A stretch of 10,517 nt of DNA from Deltaproteobacteria bacterium (GTDB lineage: Bacteria > Myxococcota_A > UBA9160 > SZUA-336). The position numbers were made by a program, and so were the translations under genes. Under the pieces are notes generated by a model, which saw only the letters and a program-made list of their open reading frames with translations, ran no database searches and had not been told where the DNA came from. The DNA is taken from NCBI GenBank assembly GCA_030624945.1, contig JAUXJB010000037.1, positions 1 to 10,517 of the forward strand, read 5' to 3'. Below, piece by piece: positions 1 through 4,955 of the stretch (position 1 is its first letter; every line of letters begins with the position of its first letter).

Positions 1-1694
1 GCGATCAGGTTGACGACCGTCGTCTTCCCGCCGCCCGACGGACCGACCAGGCCGATCATCTCGCCGGGCTTCACGTCGAAGCTCATGCCCTTGAGCACCT
101 GACGGACGCCGTCGTAGGCAAACGTCACATTCTCGAAGCTCACCCCGCCCCGCAGCGGTTCGAGGACCACGGCCTCCTCGACGTCGCGAACCTCCGGTCG
201 CGTGTCGAGAATCTCGAAGACGCGGTGGGCCGAGCTGGTCGCGCGGTTCATGATGCGGGCCATCTGCCCGATGATCTCGATCGGACCCGCGAACATGGTC
301 ATGTAGAGCAGGAACGACACGAAGGTCCCCGCGCTCAGTGCGGGAATGGTCGTGTTGTCCCCGATCAAGCGCGGAACCGCGAACACCCATACCGTCAGCA
401 CCATGGCGTGAACCGCGAGCGTCAAGAGCGGCCAGAACGAGGTCCAGACGCCGTGAATCCGGTTGAACTCGCGCACGACCTCGTAGTTGCGCTGTCCGAA
501 GCGACGCTTCTCCCTGTCTCCCTGATTGAACACCAGGACGACCCGCATCCCGGGAATGGTGTCGGAGAGGATGTCGGTCACGTTCGACCACTTCCTCCAA
601 GCCCGCAGGAACATCTCGTTCATCCGCTGACCGTGGCGGAAGATCCCCCAGCAGAGCAGGGGAACCGGCAGCGTCATGATCAGCCCCAGCCTCCAATCCA
701 GGTAGATCAGGACGGAGGACAGCCCGATCAGCGTGACCCCGGAGAGCGAGACGTCCACCACTCCCAGCGCCAGGAACTCCCAGAGGCGATCCGTGTCGTG
801 GGTGACCCGGGTGATCAGGCTCCCGGTCTTCTTGCGCGAGAAGAAGCTCAGGCTGAGCGATTGCAGGTGCTCGTAGAGATCCGTCCGCAGGTCTCGAGCC
901 ACGTATTCACCGAGCACGGCCATCAGGCGCAGGCGGACCCAGGCGCAGAGTTGCCGCAGCAGGTAGGCGAAGGCCAGGCCGGCCACGGCGATCCAGGCGA
1001 TCGCCGCGGCGCGCTCGACTGCGAGCGCACCCGACTGGACCGGGCCGATCACGGAATCGATCAGGTAGCCGCTCACGTAGGGAGGGATCAGGGCGCAGAC
1101 GGTGAGCAGGGTGGCGGCCGCCATGCCCAGTGTGAAGTCCCGGCGATAGGGGTAGAGGTAAGCCAGCAGGCGCCACAGCACGGCGATCCGTCGGTGAGCG
1201 ACCAGCGCCTGCGCGTCCCGGATCGGTCGCGCCAGGCTCTCGAGGTACTCCTCGTCCGGATCGGGCGTGGGCACCTCGGCGCCCTCGAGCTGGCGTTCGA
1301 GGACAAAGGCGATGTTCTCGACGGCCTTGCGTTGTCGCTGCGTGTAGCGAACCACCGCCAGCGCGGGCTCGTCCGGCTCTCCCAGGATCGAAAGGACGTT
1401 GCAGCTCAGTCCCGGCGTCTCGTACACCTCCCGGATGCGGCTGCGCTCAAAGCTTTGAATCTCGGGCTCTCCGCCGTCGCTGGCGACGCGCGCCACCGCC
1501 ACGTCTCTGGGGCCGAGGGCGAGCCAGTTCTGCACCAGTCGCATCGATGGGTCGAGGTCGACCATCGCGTACAGCTGGACGGGCTCGTCGCCCCAGCCCT
1601 TCTCGATCTCGGACCGAATGCGCGGCGGCAGCGTCGCGGGCTGGTCCGTGTAGCGGGCAACGATCTCCAGGTCTCTGTTCCGTGCCTCGATCAT
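1..1694 (-). CDS. ABC exporter, fused membrane domain and ATPase, with extra N-terminal soluble domain (3' end outside window)
   Basis: This gene encodes a half-size ABC exporter of the inner membrane, working as a dimer to pump an unknown substrate using ATP. ATG at 1694 opens 564 visible codons; the frame runs off the window at position 1. Residues 1-165 are soluble and not part of the standard exporter fold. A type-1 exporter membrane domain follows (about 175-480), with hydrophobic segments near 188-212, 230-250, 310-330, 334-352, 420-442 and 455-475. The coupling motif FFSRKKTGSLITRVTHDTD lies at 284-302. The nucleotide-binding domain starts near 518 (VSFENVTFAYDG), and Walker A, GPSGGGKTT, is at 551-559. 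The Q-loop, signature motif, Walker B and H-loop lie outside the window. A hairpin-plus-U8 terminator lies 52 bases upstream of the start, so expression may depend on readthrough or on a promoter below it. The ribosome site is weak. The N-terminal domain recalls that of cyanophycin-linked ABC exporters, but this is a memory-based guess. Confidence 0.93.
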   Translation of the reverse strand, partial: MIEARNRDLEIVARYTDQPATLPPRIRSEIEKGWGDEPVQLYAMVDLDPSMRLVQNWLALGPRDVAVARVASDGGEPEIQSFERSRIREVYETPGLSCNVLSILGEPDEPALAVVRYTQRQRKAVENIAFVLERQLEGAEVPTPDPDEEYLESLARPIRDAQALVAHRRIAVLWRLLAYLYPYRRDFTLGMAAATLLTVCALIPPYVSGYLIDSVIGPVQSGALAVERAAAIAWIAVAGLAFAYLLRQLCAWVRLRLMAVLGEYVARDLRTDLYEHLQSLSLSFFSRKKTGSLITRVTHDTDRLWEFLALGVVDVSLSGVTLIGLSSVLIYLDWRLGLIMTLPVPLLCWGIFRHGQRMNEMFLRAWRKWSNVTDILSDTIPGMRVVLVFNQGDREKRRFGQRNYEVVREFNRIHGVWTSFWPLLTLAVHAMVLTVWVFAVPRLIGDNTTIPALSAGTFVSFLLYMTMFAGPIEIIGQMARIMNRATSSAHRVFEILDTRPEVRDVEEAVVLEPLRGGVSFENVTFAYDGVRQVLKGMSFDVKPGEMIGLVGPSGGGKTTVVNLI

Positions 1695-1745
1695 CTGTGG
1701 AGTCTCTCTACGCTCTGGGCCTCGGTGGCCCGCTGACTGCTGAGC

Positions 1746-1779
1746 AAAAAAAAGCCTCTCGGTCATGCACCCGAAAGGC
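1746..1779 (-). terminator. Rho-independent terminator upstream of the ABC gene
   Basis: Read on the minus strand, a 9-bp stem (GCCTTTCGG / CCGAGAGGC, one G-U pair) closes an 8-base loop and is followed directly by eight T residues. On the plus strand the same stem would carry a C-A mismatch and have no U tract, so the direction is clear. It lies between a structured region (1814-1959) and the ABC start at 1694. It therefore either ends a small RNA or acts as the expression platform of a leader. Confidence 0.9.
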
Positions 1780-2020
1780 CCGCTCTCCACTCTCTCGAAC
1801 TCGGGTCCTCTAGGGTGCCTCCCCCAGCACCGACGGGATGCCGTGCGCCAGTACGGGATTCCGGTAACCAAACGCCCGGGTGGTCCGCGCGCCGACGCGC
1901 GACCACGGCTGCCCCTGCGGCATCTCGAAAAGAGAGCCGCTCCGAGGCACAGCTGTGCCAAAGAGAGCGAGCATCTGAGTCACCGGAAGAACTGGGGTCT
2001 CATGATCGGTTCCGAGTGGG
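1780..2020 (-). ncRNA. Candidate structured RNA or riboswitch-like leader, class not recognised
   Basis: There is no credible protein gene here. On the minus strand, GTGCCTC (1950-1944) is complementary to GAGGCAC (1821-1815) and would close a multibranch fold. Inside are a hairpin at 1918-1940 (GCGGC/GCCGC plus UCUC/GAGA), a strong GC hairpin around 1880-1905 (GUGGUC/GACCAC extended by CGCGC pairs) and a 5-bp hairpin near 1827-1841 (GCAUC/GGUGC). The last hairpin includes a U-G pair that becomes C-A on the plus strand, favouring minus-strand transcription, as does the downstream terminator. With the promoter at 2026-2053, the transcript would be about 270 nt. I looked for signature motifs of SRP RNA, RNase P RNA, tmRNA, cobalamin, TPP, FMN, guanidine-I and c-di-GMP riboswitches and did not find them. 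6S RNA cannot be excluded, but I see no convincing central bubble. Confidence 0.55.
1946..1959. repeat. Perfect 14-bp palindrome
   Basis: GGCACAGCTGTGCC reads the same on both strands. As RNA on the minus strand it makes a 5-bp hairpin with an AGCU loop. It uses the same GUGCC bases that would otherwise pair with GGCAC near 1814-1821, so the two pairings exclude each other. It could equally be a dimeric protein's operator. No known regulator motif is recognised. Confidence 0.55.
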
Positions 2021-2025
2021 GCGCC

Positions 2026-2053
2026 AATGTACTCATTCGCCCGTTGGAGTCAA
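2026..2053 (-). promoter_or_regulatory. Predicted sigma-70-type promoter for the minus-strand leader RNA
   Basis: Minus strand: -35 box TTGACT (2053-2048), 16-base spacer, -10 box TACATT (2031-2026), giving a start near 2019. The -35 matches the consensus at five of six bases and the -10 at four of six. It sits upstream of the structured RNA and its terminator in the expected order. Sigma-70 consensus may not fully apply to this organism. Confidence 0.45.
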
Positions 2054-2093
2054 CTCCCCGCGCCTTTCCGCTGGTGCTCCGCGCCCACGGACC

Positions 2094-2099
2094 TAGAAT
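2094..2099 (+). promoter_or_regulatory. Predicted -10 element of the threonine ammonia-lyase gene
   Basis: TAGAAT matches the -10 consensus at five of six bases (G for T at position 3). It ends 9 bases before the GTG start at 2109, so transcription would begin at or within a few bases of the start codon, giving a leaderless mRNA. The -35 region around 2071-2076 (CTGGTG) is poor. No Shine-Dalgarno sequence precedes the GTG, which fits a leaderless start. Confidence 0.4.
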
Positions 2100-2108
2100 C
2101 CGCGCTCC

Positions 2109-3317
2109 GTGGGGCGACCAGTCACACTCGAGACCATCCGCGAAGCTGCGGACCAGATCCGCGGGATCGTCGCGCGCACCCCGACCGCGCGCTCCCGGAC
2201 GCTGTCCGAGATCACGGGCGCAGACGTGGTTCTGAAGTTCGAGAACCTGCAGTTCACGGGGGCGTTCAAGGAGCGTGGCGCGCTGGTCAAGCTGCTCTCC
2301 CTTCCCCCCGACGTCCGGGCCGAGGGGGTGATCGCGATCTCGCGCGGCAACCACGCGCTGGCCGTCGCCTACCACTCCCAGCGGCTCGGGATTCCGGCCA
2401 CGATCGTGATGCCGCGCGTCACACCGAACATCAAGGTCGAGCACACCCGCAGCTTCGGCGCCGAGGTGATCCTGCACGGCGAGGGACTCGTGGACGCCAG
2501 TGCGTTTGCCTTGGATCTGGCCCGCGAGCGAAAGCTCGTCCTGATTCACCCCTACGACGACCTCGACATCATCCGGGGTCAGGGCACGATCGCGCTCGAG
2601 ATGCTGGAGGACGAGCCCGGTCTCGACGCCCTGGTCATCCCGATCGGCGGCGGCGGACTGATCGCGGGCAACGCGGTGGCCGCAAAGGGCATCCGACCCG
2701 AGATCGAGGTCGTGGGCGTCGAGGCCGCACGCTTTCCCTCCATGAAGCAGAAGATCGCGGGCGAGCCGGTGGAGTGTGGGAGCGCGACCCTCGCCGACGG
2801 GATCGCCGTGCGCCAGCCCGGGGAATTGACCCTGCCCCTCGTACGCGAGCTGGTGAGCGAGATCCTGCTGGTCGACGAGGCGGCCCTCGAGGAGGCGGTG
2901 CTCCTGCTGCTCGAGATCGAGAAGACCGTCGTCGAGGGAGCCGGGGCTGCCGGTCTGGCGGCGCTGCTGCGAAACCGCGAGCGCTTTCGGGGAAAGCTCG
3001 TGGGCCTGGTTCTGAGTGGGGGGAACATCGACCTGCTGCCGCTCGCCTCCGTGATCCAGCGAGGGCTGGTCCGCACGGGCCGGCTGGTGCGGATCCGGGT
3101 CGAGGTCCCCGATATCCCCGGAGGTCTGGCGGATGTCACGCGCATCATCGGCGATGCGGGCGGCGGCATCGTGGACGTCGTCCATCAGCGCGCGTTCACC
3201 CGACTCTCGCTCCAGACGGCCGAGGTGGACTTCGCGATTCAGGCGCGTGGGCTCGAGCACGTGCACGAGGTCCTGGACGCCCTGATCGCGGCGGGCCACT
3301 CCGCGGTTCTGACCTAG
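2109..3317 (+). CDS. ilvA: Threonine ammonia-lyase (threonine dehydratase) with C-terminal ACT domain
   Basis: This cytosolic PLP enzyme deaminates L-threonine (and L-serine) to 2-oxobutanoate and ammonia, feeding isoleucine synthesis or threonine breakdown. The 402-residue length and single ACT domain match the 'one C-terminal ACT' subgroup. PLP lysine K54 lies in TGAFKERGA (50-58). The phosphate-binding glycine loop GGGGL is at 180-184, and S303 in SGGNID is in the position that contacts the pyridine nitrogen. The ACT domain spans about 328-400 (RIRVEVPDIPGGLADVTRII), where amino-acid effectors usually bind. One oddity: the substrate-site motif, normally SAGNHAQ, reads SRGNHAL (78-84), with R80 for Ala and L84 for Gln; N81 and H82 are kept. 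Such changes could alter the preferred hydroxyamino acid. The GTG start gives the full N-terminus. The gene stands alone, with a divergent RNA candidate upstream and a convergent lipoprotein gene downstream. Confidence 0.94.
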   Translation: MGRPVTLETIREAADQIRGIVARTPTARSRTLSEITGADVVLKFENLQFTGAFKERGALVKLLSLPPDVRAEGVIAISRGNHALAVAYHSQRLGIPATIVMPRVTPNIKVEHTRSFGAEVILHGEGLVDASAFALDLARERKLVLIHPYDDLDIIRGQGTIALEMLEDEPGLDALVIPIGGGGLIAGNAVAAKGIRPEIEVVGVEAARFPSMKQKIAGEPVECGSATLADGIAVRQPGELTLPLVRELVSEILLVDEAALEEAVLLLLEIEKTVVEGAGAAGLAALLRNRERFRGKLVGLVLSGGNIDLLPLASVIQRGLVRTGRLVRIRVEVPDIPGGLADVTRIIGDAGGGIVDVVHQRAFTRLSLQTAEVDFAIQARGLEHVHEVLDALIAAGHSAVLT

Positions 3318-3329
3318 TGTCCTAGCCTT

Positions 3330-3450
3330 GTGGGTCCCGGCGCGCGGGCGTCCGCGCTCGCTTCGCGCACTGCTACGCAGCCCACCTTCGCTCAGGCCTG
3401 TGGCCTTCGCTGCGCCCGGCGCTTCCGCGCCGCTTGCGGCCTATCGGCGC
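3330..3450. repeat. Mosaic of short adjacent inverted repeats in the convergent intergenic region
   Basis: The 219 bases between the two convergent genes hold no credible gene and are packed with short hairpins. They are GCGC/GCGC (3354-3368), CTGC-TAC-GCAG (3370-3380), AGGCC-TGT-GGCCT (3394-3406), CGGCGC-TTCC-GCGCCG (3417-3432) and GCCGC-TT-GCGGC (3429-3440, overlapping the previous one). CTTCG and GCTTCG recur through the stretch. The block may help end both transcripts, or be a REP-like dispersed repeat. No transposase is nearby. Confidence 0.6.
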
Positions 3451-3516
3451 TCTCCGGATGTGGAGCGACCTCTGTCAAGGCTCGGTCGGAGGTCCGGGAA
3501 GGGGGAGAGCGAGTGG

Positions 3517-3533
3517 CGGCGGGGTCCCCGCCG
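3517..3533 (-). terminator. GC-rich hairpin just past the stop of the small lipoprotein gene
   Basis: CGGCGGGGTCCCCGCCG is an inverted repeat with 8-base arms around one central base. It starts 3 bases beyond the TGA of the minus-strand gene. As RNA it would form about a 6-bp stem with a 5-base loop. The following sequence is C/T-rich but lacks a U run, so it is only a weak intrinsic terminator and may instead stabilise the 3' end. Confidence 0.4.
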
Positions 3534-3536
3534 TGG

Positions 3537-4031
3537 TCACTCGACGCAGTACCTCGCGATCAGGGCGCAGCGGGAGTTGGCCCGCATGCCCGCGTGGCTG
3601 CGGCCCTGGGCCTCGAAGCTGCGGATCCGTCCGTCGTCGACCTCGAACTTGAGGAGGCAGTAGCCGGGCGCGATCGCTGCCACGGTCGGGTTTGCCAGGA
3701 ACTCTTGCTCGCGTTTCGCGTCTAGATCCCGTAGGTTACGATCCGAGGTGCGCGCCCGGAGGTCGCCCCAGCCGGGCGGGCTGCTCGCCGGATCCGGGTC
3801 CTCCGCAAAGCCTGGCGTCTCCTCGAGCGGGCGGACGTACACCCAGAGGCCGTGGGTCTCGTCCTCGAAATTCAGATCCTCGGGGGGTCCCATACACCTG
3901 ATGATGTGGCGGGAGTCCAGACCGATCAGGCCGGACTCGATCCGGGCGGCGCGCTCCCCGAACGACTCGCCGCAGGCCGCCAGCGCGACTGCCAGCGCGC
4001 CTATCAGGATTGACCTCCGTGCCCCCTGCAA
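3537..4031 (-). CDS. Small lipoprotein of unknown function, possibly BamE/SmpA-like
   Basis: This is an exported lipoprotein of about 164 residues. I chose TTG at 4031 as the start. It has GGAGG 8 bases upstream (4044-4040) and gives a classic signal: short basic n-region (MQGARRS), hydrophobic core, then lipobox LAAC with the lipidated Cys at residue 20. The upstream ATG at 4082 would add 17 residues and an unusually long n-region. The mature protein has GLDSRHIIRCMGPPEDLNF, resembling the 'G-x-s-x-x-x-v-x-x-x-x-G-x-P' pattern of BamE/SmpA-like lipoproteins. A Trp/Tyr-containing strand, an acidic-Pro stretch and GYCLLKFEVDDGRI follow. It has several Cys in the C-terminal part (GYC, SRC, RYC), which could form disulfides in the periplasm. 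The BamE link is inference from one short motif. It is divergent from the TonB operon with about 111 bases between starts, so shared regulation is possible. Confidence 0.75.
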   Translation of the reverse strand: MQGARRSILIGALAVALAACGESFGERAARIESGLIGLDSRHIIRCMGPPEDLNFEDETHGLWVYVRPLEETPGFAEDPDPASSPPGWGDLRARTSDRNLRDLDAKREQEFLANPTVAAIAPGYCLLKFEVDDGRIRSFEAQGRSHAGMRANSRCALIARYCVE

Positions 4032-4142
4032 CCCCTTCGCCTCCGCCACTAGTGGTAGGATGCGGTTCGTGATAGAGAGCATGACCGGTCGCTAGCGGCT
4101 CTGCCAGAAAATCAGCGGCACTGGAATGGGAGATAGATCGAA
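4032..4142. other. Divergent intergenic region between the small lipoprotein gene and the TonB operon
   Basis: The region contains the palindromes CCACTAGTGG (4046-4055) and GACCGGTC (4083-4090, followed by GCTAGC). Either could be an operator. I see no convincing -35/-10 pair for the operon and no Fur-box-like sequence, which would have suggested iron control. GGGAG at 4128-4132 is the likely ribosome site for the GTG at 4143. Confidence 0.4.
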
Positions 4143-4955
4143 GTGAGGATGCGAACAACTCGCCGCAAGGCGCCGCTCGCGCTGGTCGCGGGCGTCTTGC
4201 TCTTGGGCGCTCAACCGACGGCCCGGGCCGACCAGCTGGACCAGGTCATGGATATTGCCACCGGCATCCAGGTTGCCGCCGCCAAGTCGCAGGAGCAGAT
4301 CGACAAGCTCGCCGACGACACCGACAAGCTGCTCGGGCGGTATCGAACGGTCAACGAGCAGATCGACTCCCTCCGCAACTACAACCAGCAGCTCGAGACC
4401 CTGCTCGCGTCACAGAACGCGGAGATCACCTCGCTCAGCACGCAGATCGAGGACGTGACGCTGGTGGAGCGGGAGATCATGCCGTTGATGAGCCGCATGA
4501 TCGGGGCGCTCGAGGAGTTCGTCGAGGCCGACGTTCCCTTCCTGATCGACGAGCGCCGCGCCCGGGTCGGGAATCTCCTGGACATCATGGGTCGCGCGGA
4601 CGTGACGGTGGCCGAGAAGTACAGGCGACTGGTCGAGGCCTACCAGATCGAGAACGAGTACGGCCGCACGATCGAGTCCTACCGCGCGGAGCTCCAGATT
4701 GGAGACGGGGCCCTGCGAACGGTGGACTTTCTGCGCTTTGGCCGCGTCGTCCTGATCTACACGACGCTCGACAGCAGCGAGTCCGGCGTCTGGGATGCCG
4801 ACGGGAACAAGTGGGTCGAGCTGCCGGGCAGCTACCGGGCTGCCGTCCGGCAAGGTCTGCGGATCGCCCGGCAGCAAGCGGCGCCCGATCTCATCGTGCT
4901 CCCGATACAGGCCGCACGGTCGGCGTCCGTGCAGTCCGCGCAGGTGTCCAAATGA
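4143..4955 (+). CDS. DUF3450 family protein, exported partner of a TtpC-type TonB system
   Basis: This periplasmic protein of 270 residues belongs to a family found next to TtpC-ExbB-ExbD-TonB clusters; its mechanism is unknown. A Sec signal runs from residues 1-29 (basic n-region, LALVAGVLLLG core, cleavage after TARA). Residues 40-108 are a heptad-like, Gln/Glu-rich coiled coil (KSQEQIDKLADD, NEQIDSLRNYNQQLETLL). The family hallmarks follow: LVEREIMPLM (107-116), VPFLIDERRARV (131-142) and a C-terminal FLRFGRVVLIYTTLD (196-210). The latter is close to the conserved 'FLRxGRxxLxYxTxD' pattern. It is the first gene of the operon, and its TGA overlaps the ATG of the next gene (ATGA), so translation is probably coupled. 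Start: GTG at 4143 has GGGAG 10 bases upstream. ATG at 4149 is an alternative that removes two residues. The coiled coil may contact that of the TtpC-like protein (inference). Confidence 0.86.
   Translation: MRMRTTRRKAPLALVAGVLLLGAQPTARADQLDQVMDIATGIQVAAAKSQEQIDKLADDTDKLLGRYRTVNEQIDSLRNYNQQLETLLASQNAEITSLSTQIEDVTLVEREIMPLMSRMIGALEEFVEADVPFLIDERRARVGNLLDIMGRADVTVAEKYRRLVEAYQIENEYGRTIESYRAELQIGDGALRTVDFLRFGRVVLIYTTLDSSESGVWDADGNKWVELPGSYRAAVRQGLRIARQQAAPDLIVLPIQAARSASVQSAQVSK

Noticed and set aside
225-1736. Long plus-strand open frame (503 codons) opposite the ABC gene
   Set aside because: The minus-strand frame encodes a clear ABC exporter with Walker A and membrane helices. The plus frame is Arg/Gln/His/Asp-rich with no domain, a typical GC-rich antisense shadow.
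1785-1812. tRNA-like GTTCGAG (T-loop resemblance) on the minus strand before the terminator
   Set aside because: The flanking bases do not form a T-arm or acceptor stem and there is no anticodon arm at the required distance.
1765-2235. Possible small plus-strand protein in the leader region
   Set aside because: Low-complexity Arg/Pro/Ser product with no ribosome site. It runs through the RNA stems and into the start of the threonine ammonia-lyase gene in another frame.
1980-3299. Minus-strand open frame (439 codons) opposite threonine ammonia-lyase
   Set aside because: Its composition is that of an antisense shadow and the plus strand encodes a complete, motif-perfect PLP enzyme.
3330-3450. 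CRISPR array
   Set aside because: The repeats are short inverted repeats of different sequence, with no constant direct repeat, regular spacing or cas genes.
3330-3725. Plus-strand open frame spanning the intergenic hairpins and the lipoprotein gene
   Set aside because: It crosses a hairpin mosaic and is antisense to a gene with a good lipoprotein signal. No ribosome site or domain.
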